A stretch of 64,000 bases of DNA from Sphaerisporangium krabiense (lineage in GTDB: Bacteria > Actinomycetota > Actinomycetes > Streptosporangiales > Streptosporangiaceae). The stretch is from contig NZ_JACHBR010000001.1 of the NCBI RefSeq assembly GCF_014200435.1, positions 1,302,001-1,366,000 on the forward strand, in the 5' to 3' direction. This document shows positions 17,364-26,077 of this stretch, one piece after another; the first letter of the stretch is position 1; each line of letters starts with the position of its first letter. Below the pieces are notes generated by a model. It had not been told where the DNA came from, ran no database searches, and worked only from the letters and a program-made list of their open reading frames with translations. The position numbers were made by a program, and so were the translations under genes.

Positions 17364-18026
17364 GTGCCGGAAATCGTGCTCATGTCCGATCCTCGTGTCT
17401 CCGCGATTCCCGTGGAGGATCGGGGAGAGCCGCTTGTGGACCTGCGCGCGGTCCCGGAACTGCTCCTGGACCAGCGCCTCGCCGATTCCGAGGGCGCGTA
17501 CGCCCATCTTCGCCACGGGCACGTCGACCGGCTTCTGCGCGCCCAGGCACGGCTGCCCGAAGGGCTTCGTCTGCTGATCGTCGAGGGTTACCGGCCGCTG
17601 GCATTGCAGGAGCGGTACTTCTCGGCGTACGCGGCAAAGCTCAGCGACGCCAATCCGGACTGGTCCGACGAACACGTCTACGTGCAGGCGAGCCGTTCCC
17701 TTTCTCCCCCTCACATCGGCCCTCACGTCTGCGGCGCCGCCGTAGACCTCACCCTGTGCACCCAGGATGGCCAGGAACTGGACATGGGCACGGAAGTCAA
17801 CGCCAGTCCCGAAGAAAGCGAAAACGCCTGCTACACGGCCGCGGAAAACATCTCCCCCCAGGCCAGGGACAACCGGACGATCCTCAGCGAGGTTCTCGTC
17901 GAGGCGGGATTCATCAACTACCCCACCGAATGGTGGCACTGGTCCTACGGCGACCGCTACTGGGCCCTCCTCACCGGAGCCCCGGCGGCCCTCCACTCCC
18001 ACCTCGACTGGCCCGCGAGCGCATAG
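17364..18026 (+). CDS. vanX: D-alanyl-D-alanine dipeptidase, VanX type
   Basis: The 220-residue M15D metallopeptidase carries every VanX landmark at matching spacing: R77 in VEGYRP, zinc ligands H121 and D128 in GPHVCGAAVD, general base E189 and zinc ligand H192 in EWWHWSYGDRYW. VanX cleaves D-Ala-D-Ala in the cytoplasm. No signal peptide is present, which agrees. The GTG at 17364 has GGGAGA upstream at a good distance. No vanH or vanA ligase flanks it, so it is either a wall-recycling enzyme or part of the adjacent lysis set rather than a classic glycopeptide-resistance operon. Confidence 0.85.
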   Translation: MPEIVLMSDPRVSAIPVEDRGEPLVDLRAVPELLLDQRLADSEGAYAHLRHGHVDRLLRAQARLPEGLRLLIVEGYRPLALQERYFSAYAAKLSDANPDWSDEHVYVQASRSLSPPHIGPHVCGAAVDLTLCTQDGQELDMGTEVNASPEESENACYTAAENISPQARDNRTILSEVLVEAGFINYPTEWWHWSYGDRYWALLTGAPAALHSHLDWPASA

Positions 18027-18110
18027 ACCGCACACGTCACCGTGCTCTGCCCGCACGGGAAGGGGCGGGATTACGGACGGCGGTCAACCCTGTCAGAGGA
18101 AATGCACCTA

Positions 18111-18139
18111 TTGACGCCTATTTACCAGCCTGGTACTAA
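18111..18139 (+). promoter_or_regulatory. Promoter and palindrome upstream of the M28 peptidase
   Basis: TTGACG (18111-18116) and TACTAA (18134-18139) are separated by 17 bp. A perfect palindrome TACCAG-C-CTGGTA (18123-18135) occupies the spacer and touches the -10 box, where a bound repressor would block polymerase. Confidence 0.6.
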
Positions 18140-18225
18140 TCGCGAACCTTGTCCCCTCCCTTGCCACCCAAAGGGCGAGGACGCCACGCGGACCTCCACA
18201 TCCGCCAGTACCAGGGAGTTCCTCT

Positions 18226-20478
18226 GTGAGGAGTTCATTCGACCACCCCCCACGGCTCAGGCGACTTACCGTCGTCGGCGGCTTGGCGGCGGCGCTGGCC
18301 TTCGGGACCGTGTCCGCCGCCATCGGCGGTGTCCAGGAGCAGGAACCGTCGGCCACGGGCCCGGCGGCCACCGCGACCAGCGCACTCCTGAAGGACTACG
18401 ACGCCGAGATCGTCGACCGGTTCGACTCGGCCAACTCCGTCGACCACATTCGGCACCTGGCCGTGACCATCGGCCCGCGGCTGAACGGCACCCCACAGGA
18501 GCGGGAGGGCGCGCAGTACATCGGCGGCATCCTGAAGTCCTACGGCTTCGACGTGACCCTCCAGTCATGGGGTCCGGTCTCGACCAAGAACGTCGCGAAG
18601 GTCACGTCCCCGAACGCCGGCCTGCCGGGCGGACCGAACTGGCAGATGTCCGCGTCGACCAGCGCGAAGTTCACCGGCGATGACGCCGCCGTGCAGGGCG
18701 AGGTCGTCTACGCCAAGACCGGCCAGTCCGCCGCGGACTTCCCCGCCGAAACCGCGGGCAAGATCGTGCTGATGGACTACAGCACCACCGCGTCGGTCCG
18801 CAACACCGCCGTCGTCAACGCGGTCAGCCAGGGTGCGGCCGCGGTCATCCTGGCCTACCCGACCGGCAACAGCGCTCCGCCGTCGTTCACGCTCACCACG
18901 GCCCAGCCGAACATCCCGGTGATGGGCGGCGGCAGCGCGCACCACACCTGGATCAAGGACCTTCTGGACAAGGGCCCGCTGACGCTGCGGGTCGCGACCA
19001 ACCAGTACCCGACCCCGATGGGCACCAACGTCATCGGCATCCGGCACGCGGTCGGCGACCCGGACGGCACCAAGGCTCCGATCGTCATGGTCGGCGCGCA
19101 CATCGACTCGGTGCTGGGCGCGCCCGGCGCCCACGACGACGCCTCGGGCAACGGCGTCTCGCTGGAGGTCGCCCGGGTCCTCAGCCAGTACCCACTGGAC
19201 AAGGAGCTGCGGATCGGCGGCTTCGGCGGCGAGGAGGGCGGCCTCCTCGGCGCACGGGCGTACGTCAACACGCTGACCGCGGCGGAGAAGGCGCGGTTCG
19301 TCGGCGAGTGGCAGATGGACATGGTCGGCACGCCGTACGAGCCGGCCCGTCTGTGGGCCCTGACCCCGAACGGCCAGTCGAACTACGTGGTCCAGGAGGC
19401 GTACAACTCGGCCGCGCGCGTCGGTTTCGAGGGACTGCGCAACTGCAGGCTCGGCCAGAGCGACCACCAGGCGTTCTTCGACGCGGGCATCCCGTCCTCG
19501 CTGTTCATCTGGCTCGACTACCGGCCGCCGACCCCGCCGGCCGTCTGCGGTCCGACCGGTGGGACGTACGTCACCGAGCCGCAGTACCACAAGCCGACGG
19601 ACACGATGGACAACATCAGTCCCGAGCGGCTGCAGATCACCCTTGACGTCGTGGGCGGCGCGGTCGCGCACAACGCGTTGAACGCCGTGACGGTGTCCGC
19701 GGTCTCCGACGGCGGACAGCCGCTGGCCGGGGCGCCGGTACGGGCCGACTGCGGCGACGGTCCGCGTGACCTCGGCAGCACCGGCGCCGACGGCCGGCTG
19801 CAGGCGGTGCTCCCGCACGTCACCTGCGACTTCACCACGACCGTCGACGGCAGGGTGGCGAACGAGCGCGGCGTCTCGATCGCCGGTGACCAGGCGGTGA
19901 AGATGACCGTCGACCTCACGAAGCCGACGATCTCCCTCACCACGCCCGCCGACGGCGCGGTCTTCGTGCTCGGGACGGCCGCGACCGCGTCCTACCGGTG
20001 CGATGACAACCTGGCCGGGGTCGCCACCTGTGCCGGCACGGTGCCCGACGGCGGCGCGCTCGAAACCTCCAGCGTGGGCTTCCACGAGTTCACCGTGAAC
20101 GCCACCGACAAGGCCGGCAACGCGGCCGACGAGAAGGTGACCTACCAGGTCGTCTACCCCTGGAAGGCCTACTTCCCCGAGACGATGGACGGCAAGGCCG
20201 GCAGCGCCGTACCGATCAAGTTCGGCCTCGGCGGCGACCACGGCCTGGGCGTCATCGCCGCCGGCTACCCGGCCTCCCAGCAGGTGACCTGCGACACCGG
20301 AACCGCGACCGGCCCGGCCGAGCCGACCGGCAACCCCGGAAACTCGAAGCTCAGCTACGGCGGCGGCCAGTACAACTACGTATGGAAGACCGAGAAGAAC
20401 TGGTCCGGCACCTGCCGCACGTTCGAGTTGAAGCTCAATGACGGCAGCAGCCACCTCACCACCATCCGCCTGAAATAA
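18226..20478 (+). CDS. Secreted M28 zinc aminopeptidase with PA, Ig-like and PxKF regions
   Basis: A Sec signal peptide is followed by an M28 peptidase. Two-zinc ligands are visible: H292 and D294 in VGAHIDSVLG, the Asp pair in GAHDDASGN, the Glu pair in GFGGEEGGLLGA and a late His in YHKPTDTMDN. An inserted PA-like segment lies around residues 165-215. After the catalytic domain (to about residue 485) come a carboxypeptidase-like domain, an Ig/HYR-like unit and a PxKF module (AVPIKFGLGG). The likely role is extracellular aminopeptidase activity. The GTG start has CAGGGAG upstream. The gene is monocistronic under its own promoter. Confidence 0.87.
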   Translation: MRSSFDHPPRLRRLTVVGGLAAALAFGTVSAAIGGVQEQEPSATGPAATATSALLKDYDAEIVDRFDSANSVDHIRHLAVTIGPRLNGTPQEREGAQYIGGILKSYGFDVTLQSWGPVSTKNVAKVTSPNAGLPGGPNWQMSASTSAKFTGDDAAVQGEVVYAKTGQSAADFPAETAGKIVLMDYSTTASVRNTAVVNAVSQGAAAVILAYPTGNSAPPSFTLTTAQPNIPVMGGGSAHHTWIKDLLDKGPLTLRVATNQYPTPMGTNVIGIRHAVGDPDGTKAPIVMVGAHIDSVLGAPGAHDDASGNGVSLEVARVLSQYPLDKELRIGGFGGEEGGLLGARAYVNTLTAAEKARFVGEWQMDMVGTPYEPARLWALTPNGQSNYVVQEAYNSAARVGFEGLRNCRLGQSDHQAFFDAGIPSSLFIWLDYRPPTPPAVCGPTGGTYVTEPQYHKPTDTMDNISPERLQITLDVVGGAVAHNALNAVTVSAVSDGGQPLAGAPVRADCGDGPRDLGSTGADGRLQAVLPHVTCDFTTTVDGRVANERGVSIAGDQAVKMTVDLTKPTISLTTPADGAVFVLGTAATASYRCDDNLAGVATCAGTVPDGGALETSSVGFHEFTVNATDKAGNAADEKVTYQVVYPWKAYFPETMDGKAGSAVPIKFGLGGDHGLGVIAAGYPASQQVTCDTGTATGPAEPTGNPGNSKLSYGGGQYNYVWKTEKNWSGTCRTFELKLNDGSSHLTTIRLK

Positions 20479-20638
20479 CCCCGCCACCCCCCGCCCGGGG
20501 AACGGAGCCGGCCCCCGCGCCCCGCTCCCCGGCCGGGTCGCCCGAGAACCACACCCCGATCCACTGCTCGGCGTCGTACTCCTCACGCACAACCGACGCC
20601 TACCGCGGTGCCGTTCGGCGCCGGCCGTCCAGAGCGTC

Positions 20639-21517
20639 TCAGGTGTTCTTGTCGTCGGGCGGGATGGGCTCGTTCTGCGTCTGCATGTACTCCAGCAGGT
20701 CGTCTTCGTCGATGACCTCATCGGCGGGCGGCGCGGTGACGACGAGAGGGAATCCCCAGCCGGTGTAGCGCGTGTCGCTCCGCTTCACCAGCGGGTCCTT
20801 CCCCTCCCCCACGGTATCGGCGGTGACCAGGCGCTTGAGCAGGTTGTCACGGTCGGTCCAGATCCGCCATGAGATCTTGCCCTTGCTCTTCTCGCCGATG
20901 GGCCGTCCCGAGGTCCAGCTGAGCACGGCGTCCTTGGAAGCCCTGCTCAGCGCCCTGTAGCTCATGGTGCCCCGATAGAGGAACCCGCCAGAGACGGCCG
21001 TGCTCGCCGAGCATCTCAGCACGGCCTTCATCAAGGCCGTGTCGTACACGTTGATCGGTTGCAGGCTGGCGTCCTGTGCCATGTCCCGGGCCATGCTTCC
21101 CCGGTGGGCGTTCGGGAACCGGATCCACTTCTTGCCGTCCGGCACCGGCCCGGGATACCGGCCGGCGTCGTCGTAGACGTCCTTGCCGACGCGGATCACC
21201 CGGTAGGGATCCGGCTTCTTGGACGGGCGCCCTGTGACGTCCGGCCGGGGAAGGTCCCACCAGGTGAAATCCGCGCCCACAGGCCCCGACCTGGCGAGTT
21301 GGAGCACACCCTTGATCCGGGTCCCGCTCCCGGAGACCTTCGACCTCCCGCCGAAGTCATAGCGGCTGACCTCGGAGATCCGGACACCGTGCTCGCTCCG
21401 GAGCTGCCGCTTGAGCGCACGCACCGGATCGGGTGCCGCCTGCGCGACGGCAGAACTCACCGGAACGACCACGGACCCGATCAGCACCGAGACCGCCAGG
21501 GCAACCCACCGTCTCAT
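20639..21517 (-). CDS. Secreted protein of unknown function
   Basis: This 292-residue protein has a Sec signal peptide (MRRWVALAVSVLIGSVVVP, cleavage near AQAAP) without a lipobox cysteine. The body alternates beta-strand-like segments and resembles LppX/LprG-fold actinomycete proteins only loosely (GTRIKGVLQLARSG and YRVIRVGKDVYDD). The C-terminal tail is acidic (VIDEDDLLEYM). AAGGAC precedes the ATG by a suitable distance. I cannot assign a function. Confidence 0.72.
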   Translation of the reverse strand: MRRWVALAVSVLIGSVVVPVSSAVAQAAPDPVRALKRQLRSEHGVRISEVSRYDFGGRSKVSGSGTRIKGVLQLARSGPVGADFTWWDLPRPDVTGRPSKKPDPYRVIRVGKDVYDDAGRYPGPVPDGKKWIRFPNAHRGSMARDMAQDASLQPINVYDTALMKAVLRCSASTAVSGGFLYRGTMSYRALSRASKDAVLSWTSGRPIGEKSKGKISWRIWTDRDNLLKRLVTADTVGEGKDPLVKRSDTRYTGWGFPLVVTAPPADEVIDEDDLLEYMQTQNEPIPPDDKNT

Positions 21518-21563
21518 GGGGCATGTCCTTAGAAGTTGTCGCTACATCACCGCACATGAGATG

Positions 21564-21589
21564 TTAACGGGCTCATCCCACTCCGTTAA
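21564..21589. promoter_or_regulatory. Inverted repeat upstream of the secreted-protein gene
   Basis: TTAACGG (21564-21570) and CCGTTAA (21583-21589) are perfect 7-bp arms with a 12-bp spacer, AT-rich against the local background. They lie 47 bp upstream of the leftward start at 21517. A regulator site is likely. The rest of the 308-bp gap 21518-21825 shows nothing else I recognise. Confidence 0.4.
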
Positions 21590-21825
21590 GATCCGCGCAC
21601 CGACGGCGCGGCCGAGGAGGCACGTCACACCGGCGCCGCCGATGCCGCAATAGCCGTTTGGCACCTTGAAGAGGTATTGCTCAGGTCGGCCAGATCTTTT
21701 CCAAGATTCTTTAGAACACATGTTTCCCAGGTCAGCGCCGGGGTCCGATGACCACCTCGCGTCCTGGGACTAGGAGGCGGCCACCACCGCGTCGATCGCG
21801 TCGGAAACCGGATAGCCTCGCGGGA

Positions 21826-22245
21826 GTGAAAGGCACTTCCCGCCCCCGTAGTACGTCGCCGCGCGCCGGCGCGGAGCCCTGCCCTTGCGCACTGCCCGCC
21901 GCCTACGACGAGTGCTGCGGCCGGTTTCATGCCGGGCAGGCTGCGCCGACGGCGGAGGCGCTCATGCGCTCGCGCTTCGCCGCCTTCGTGGTCCAGGACG
22001 AGGCCTACCTGCTCCGCACCTGGCACCCCACCACCCGGCCGGGACGCGTCGATTTCGAGCCGGGCATGCGATGGACCAGCCTGGAAATCCAGGATGTCTC
22101 CGAGGGGAGCCCCTTCCACATCACTGGCACCGTCACCTTCCGCGCCAACTACACCTTCCGCGGAAAGCCCGGCGAACTGCGCGAGCAGAGCCGGTTCACC
22201 CGGTATGAGGGCGCCTGGGTCTATCTCGACGCCATCGTGGACTGA
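21826..22245 (+). CDS. YchJ-like (UPF0225) metal-binding protein
   Basis: The 139-residue protein begins with the CPCALPAAYDECCGRFHAG cysteine cluster diagnostic of the YchJ/SEC-C group, followed by an NTF2-like fold (ALMRSRFAAFVVQDEAYLL to YTFRGKPGELREQSRF). The SEC-C motif binds zinc; the biochemical role is unknown. I prefer the GTG at 21826, next to a GATAGC -10-like box and so possibly leaderless, over the ATG at 21748, whose extra residues are low-complexity Arg/Pro. Confidence 0.8.
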   Translation: MKGTSRPRSTSPRAGAEPCPCALPAAYDECCGRFHAGQAAPTAEALMRSRFAAFVVQDEAYLLRTWHPTTRPGRVDFEPGMRWTSLEIQDVSEGSPFHITGTVTFRANYTFRGKPGELREQSRFTRYEGAWVYLDAIVD

Positions 22246-22538
22246 GCCCCACCCCGCGGCCGACACCTGCGGGAGCGGGACGTTCTCACGTTTCCGCAAC
22301 CGCGAGACGGTCACGATGATCCCGTTCAGCTCGGCGCCCGAGGAGCCGCGCACGTTCACGCCGCCCGAGCGGAACGCCGACCCCGTGCTCCGGCAGATCC
22401 GCTCGTACGGCAAGGCGCTACAGGCCACGGGTGGTAGGGCACGTCCAAATAGCAGGAAACTGTCTCAGAGTCCTTGACGGGTACCGCTTTAGGGCGTGAA
22501 CGGCCCGCACCCCGGACAGGCGCGGGCCGTACAGAGGA
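22246..22538. other. Non-coding stretch, possible gene remnant
   Basis: This 293-bp gap separates YchJ from the converging secreted-protein gene. Both strands hold short open stretches with no family I recognise, for example VTMIPFSSAPEEPRTF on the plus strand. It may be decayed coding DNA. Confidence 0.35.
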
Positions 22539-24110
22539 TCAGCTCTCCTTGACTTCGAAGTAGTAGGAGTAGCTCCAGACCACCGCACCGTCGCGGTCGA
22601 GAGCCTCGGCAAAGACCCGGTTCAAACCGGGCTGGGTTGGGGTAAGGGAAACTTTTGCCGATCCGTCCCCGTCCACGGGTACCTGGTTGACCTCGTTGTA
22701 GGAGTAGCGGAAGGTGGTGACGATGTCGGCCAGGTCTCCGGAGTTGAACACGAACTCGCCGGGGATTCCGACGCCTCCGCCCGGCTCGGCGCCCCATTTC
22801 GGGTACGTGCTGGAGGAGATGGTGGGCTGGTGTTCCGCCCGTTTCACCGTGAAGCAGTACCTGGTCTCGGGGCTACGGTTGCCCGCACGGTCGATGCTCC
22901 GCACATTGAGGCAATTGGTGAAGTCCCTACGCGGTTTCAGCGTGACGGTGAGGGAGCCGTCGGCGGCCGCCGGGATTTGCCTTAGCATGCTGTCGAACGT
23001 GTAGGCGTAGGCCGCGATGTCGTCGACGCCGTTGGGCGTGAAGGTGAACGCACCGGGCAGGTAGGCGTGCCCACTTGGCACGTCCTGCGGGTAGTCGTCA
23101 GAGGACACCAGCGGCGGCTGTCCGGGGGCGGCGGTGTCGACAGTGAACTCCTGCCACGGCGTCCACTCGCTCAGATCGTAGTCCACTTCGCCGGATCCAA
23201 GGCTCCCCACGGGGTAGGGGTTCTCGGCCCGGACCCGCCAACGATACGTCGAGTCCGCGGCGAGTTGCCCGGCGGGAACCGTCACGCAGAATCGATCCCC
23301 GGCGTAACCCAGATTCGTGACTTCCTCGCCCAGCTTGACGCCATCCTGGGTCGCCCACTCGAAACGGCCCCGGACCTGCTCCAATTCGTGGCCCTCCTCG
23401 CCGTCGACCTTGGAGTCCGGATCGGTCAGCTTGGCGCTCAGCGTGGGCGTGACCACGTTCACGTACGGATGGGGCGAAGGCGTGCCGGCGCACCGGCGAC
23501 TATCGGGCGTCACCGCGGTCTCGATCGGAAGGTTGGGCGGGTTGTTGTAGGTCACAGACAGCCCACCGTTGTCGTACAACTCGTGCCGGATCGCCGGGTC
23601 GGTCTCGTCGATCGATTTGAGCCCCAGCGTGATGTGGTTCCTTCCGGCGGACACCGCCTCCTGGATCGCGGAGGTGATGCGGAAGCTCATTGTGTTGATG
23701 CAGAACGGCCCGCGAGCGGCCACAAGGAGGCGCTGCCACTCAGGCTGGTGCTTCCAGCTGGTCGAGGGGCTGATGTCTCCGGTCTCCCAGACTTCGACAT
23801 CGCGGTGGCACTCCGAGGAGTGGGCTCGGCGCACGCCGAACCAGACCTCGATGATCCGTTCGGCGCTGGAGACCGAGGCCAGGTCTAACTGGAAGAACGC
23901 CCGGGTGATGTCCTTGGGATGCTCCAGGTAACCGACGAAGACCCGGTCCTCCTGCCAATGTGTTTCGTTCTGATGCTTCGACGAGACGTACGTCCATTGG
24001 GAACGAGGGATGTCGGCGGTCTGCACCGCCTCAGCGGCCGTCGGCATCGCGAGCGCCGCCAGCGCCACCGCCAGCGCCACGAGCGCGGCCCGTATCCGTA
24101 AGTGGTTCAC
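22539..24110 (-). CDS. Large secreted protein with DNRLRE-like and Ig/FN3-like domains
   Basis: The 523-residue protein has a GTG start at 24110 preceded by GGGGAGA and a clear signal peptide (RIRAALVALAVALAALAMP, cleavage near AEA). The N-terminal half (RAFFQLDLASVSSAERI, then HITLGLKSIDE) looks like the beta-sandwich DNRLRE module found in actinomycete exported proteins. The second half has three Ig/FN3-like repeats ending in aromatic-rich strands (YRWRVRAENPYP, YAYTFDS, FRYSYNE). The role is probably adhesive or as a matrix component; no catalytic motif is seen. The gene is divergent from a SARP regulator gene. Confidence 0.72.
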   Translation of the reverse strand: MNHLRIRAALVALAVALAALAMPTAAEAVQTADIPRSQWTYVSSKHQNETHWQEDRVFVGYLEHPKDITRAFFQLDLASVSSAERIIEVWFGVRRAHSSECHRDVEVWETGDISPSTSWKHQPEWQRLLVAARGPFCINTMSFRITSAIQEAVSAGRNHITLGLKSIDETDPAIRHELYDNGGLSVTYNNPPNLPIETAVTPDSRRCAGTPSPHPYVNVVTPTLSAKLTDPDSKVDGEEGHELEQVRGRFEWATQDGVKLGEEVTNLGYAGDRFCVTVPAGQLAADSTYRWRVRAENPYPVGSLGSGEVDYDLSEWTPWQEFTVDTAAPGQPPLVSSDDYPQDVPSGHAYLPGAFTFTPNGVDDIAAYAYTFDSMLRQIPAAADGSLTVTLKPRRDFTNCLNVRSIDRAGNRSPETRYCFTVKRAEHQPTISSSTYPKWGAEPGGGVGIPGEFVFNSGDLADIVTTFRYSYNEVNQVPVDGDGSAKVSLTPTQPGLNRVFAEALDRDGAVVWSYSYYFEVKES

Positions 24111-24322
24111 AAGCGTTCTCTCCCCTGAAGAGTGTCCACGACCGGCCCCGGTTTCTCCGAGGTGCCCCTGCGGTCGCCGTACATGCTGATGCTGGCCCGC
24201 GCTCCGTATCGCGAACCATATATCCACCCGTATAAATGACCACCGAAACTTTCGTTCTCAATCATTCGTTATTACCCGAGGCTCGGGGGATTCGGGGAGT
24301 TTCTCACAACGGGGAGTCGGAT

Positions 24323-25156
24323 GTGGAGTTCCGAGTGCTGGGTCGGATCGGGGTGCGGCTCGACAGGTGCATCGATATCTCGGCGCCCAAGCAGCGCATG
24401 CTGCTGGCAACGCTGCTGTGCCACGCCAACGAGGCGGTCTCCCGCGATCGCCTGATCGACGCCTTGTGGGGGGAGCGCCCGCCCCGCTCGGCCGGTGACA
24501 ACCTCCGCGTCTACGTGTCCCAACTACGGCGAGTACTGGGCGACGACGGCAGAATCGTCCGGCGCAGGTACGGTTACGCCCTCAACGTCCAGCCGGGAGA
24601 GCTGGATGCCGACAGCTTTGGGGAGTTGGCCCATCGAGGGCTGGAGGCCTGTGCGGCCAGCGACCCGGCCGCGGCGAGCCGGTTGTTCGGCGACGCACTG
24701 TCGTTATGGCGGGGCACCGTGTCGTTTGAGGAGGTGTCGCGGCGCGGAGCGGTCGGTGCGATGGCGGTTCTGCTCGACGAGCAACGTGAGGTCGTGGTGG
24801 GGGCGCGCATAGATGCCGAACTTTCCCTTGGCCGCTCCGGTGAGCTGATCGGTGAGCTGCGCCGTCTGGTGACGGCCCACCCGCTGAGGGAGAGGCTGCA
24901 CGCACAGCTCATGTTGGCTCTCTACCGCAATGGGCGGCGAGCGGAGGCGCTGGAGGTCTATCGGAATGCCCGCCGGGTGCTGATCGAGGAGCTCGGCCTG
25001 GACCCCGGACCCGAGCTGCGCGCGATGGAGGTCGCCGTGCTCAACGGCGACGCTGCGCTCCTTTCGGCGCCGGGACTGCGCGGACGAACCAGCGCGGGCA
25101 CGCGTGGCCCCTGCGGCATCCCGTGGCCGGACAGCAGGACGGCTCACGCCCAATAA
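24323..25156 (+). CDS. Small SARP-family transcriptional regulator
   Basis: This has an OmpR-like winged helix (VEFRVLGRIGVRL to LRVYVSQLRRVLGDDG) and a BTAD domain ending in VYRNARRVLIEELGLDPGPEL, with no ATPase or TPR extension. The GTG at 24323 has GGGGAG six bases upstream and starts at the conserved family beginning. An ATG at 24236 would add 29 residues but overlaps a TATAAA box (24231-24236), so it is less likely. The product is 277 residues. It is divergent from the secreted Ig-like protein, a possible target. Its tail runs close to a truncated PIN-toxin gene. Confidence 0.82.
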   Translation: MEFRVLGRIGVRLDRCIDISAPKQRMLLATLLCHANEAVSRDRLIDALWGERPPRSAGDNLRVYVSQLRRVLGDDGRIVRRRYGYALNVQPGELDADSFGELAHRGLEACAASDPAAASRLFGDALSLWRGTVSFEEVSRRGAVGAMAVLLDEQREVVVGARIDAELSLGRSGELIGELRRLVTAHPLRERLHAQLMLALYRNGRRAEALEVYRNARRVLIEELGLDPGPELRAMEVAVLNGDAALLSAPGLRGRTSAGTRGPCGIPWPDSRTAHAQ

Positions 25157-25189
25157 TTGAGCGCGAGCCGTACAGCGAGATCTGCGAAG

Positions 25190-25534
25190 TTACTCGTCGG
25201 CCGGGACCAGGCCAAGCCGCTCAGCCAACGCGATCACGGAGGCGTCGACAGCACCCAGCGGAAGATCGGCGTACACCTCCACAAGCTCACTCATCCGGTC
25301 CAGATCTTCGGCGGTGACGTCGGCCAGAGCCAGCCCAGCGCGAAAGGAGGTGAGAAACGCCGCCTCCGCCTTGCTTCTCTGCCGTCTCTCTATGAGCCGG
25401 CAGACTTCCGTGACGACAGTCGTGGGAACGAGAAGCGGGCCGGAGTGGCTACGCAGAAGCCTGGCGCAGGGTTCGTGATACCGGTCCCGAAGGTTGACCG
25501 CTGCAACCAAAGGTCCCGAATCGATGACGATCAC
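25190..25534 (-). CDS. PIN-domain (VapC-like) toxin, apparently C-terminally shortened
   Basis: The 114-residue ribonuclease-fold protein shows three PIN acidic sites: Asp in MIVIDSGPL, Glu in VVTEVCRLIE and Asp in GAVDASVIALAERLG. The usual final strand with the fourth acidic residue (a TLDRRHF-like segment) is missing; the protein ends ERLGLVPADE, about 20 residues early. The start overlaps the antitoxin stop (ATGA), a classic type II toxin-antitoxin arrangement. VapC proteins cleave tRNA or rRNA. This one may be inactive. The converging SARP gene ends 34 bp away, so an insertion or recombination there could explain the loss. Confidence 0.75.
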   Translation of the reverse strand: MIVIDSGPLVAAVNLRDRYHEPCARLLRSHSGPLLVPTTVVTEVCRLIERRQRSKAEAAFLTSFRAGLALADVTAEDLDRMSELVEVYADLPLGAVDASVIALAERLGLVPADE

Positions 25535-25737
25535 AAAGAGTGATTGTCCTCCGAGCGCAAGATCTCTTCAGAGCGTTCCGCGAAATCCGGCTCGGCCTCA
25601 AGCATCCCGATGAACGGCAGATCACGGACGACGGGCCGCTCGTCGAACTGGTCACGAACAAGGCGAAGCAGAGGGGCCACCTTCTCCTCGGGCAGGCAGT
25701 CCACCAGGTGGTGCAGTTCCTCACGCATCACGCTCAT
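25531..25737 (-). CDS. VapB-like antitoxin
   Basis: The 68-residue protein is helical and acidic (REELHHLVDCLPEEKVAPLL, then EEILRSEDNHSL) and sits directly before a PIN toxin with a 4-nt overlap. I start it at the ATG at 25737. TACACT lies about 9 bp upstream on the minus strand, so the message is short-leadered or leaderless. A longer frame to 25863 would include low-quality residues. It would neutralise the PIN protein and probably repress its own promoter. Confidence 0.7.
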   Translation of the reverse strand: MSVMREELHHLVDCLPEEKVAPLLRLVRDQFDERPVVRDLPFIGMLEAEPDFAERSEEILRSEDNHSL

Positions 25738-26077
25738 ACATCGAGTGTAACCAGGCGTGCCCGGCATACGTCGTCCCACCGCGACGCGGGCCGAACAGCA
25801 GGACGACCCGCGCCCGAAGACGATGTTGCAGTGAAGAGCTGCTCCTTGGTCGGGATCAGGCACATCCGGTAGGCGGCCCGCTAAGACGGGTCACCTAGAT
25901 CGACGTTGGTGCCCCCGGTGCCGCGGTGCCTGTTCTCGTTCTCGGGTTCGTGCGGCAGCCAGAGGGGTGATCTTTGTGTCGAGGTCGTGAAACCGTCTCG
26001 GCGGCCCCTCACCGGGGACAGCCGGTTGAGGGAGACCTTCTCATGTGCGGCGCGAGTCGTCGCCGGCGTGTGGATCA
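25738..26077. other. 340-bp intergenic stretch
   Basis: This gap lies between the antitoxin start and the HNH gene stop. It holds the toxin-antitoxin promoter at its left edge. The remainder has only short open frames without recognisable similarity. Confidence 0.4.

Noticed and set aside
17364-18026. Glycopeptide (vancomycin) resistance operon
   Set aside because: Only the VanX-type dipeptidase is present. No vanH or vanA-type ligase and no VanRS sensor pair lie within the window.
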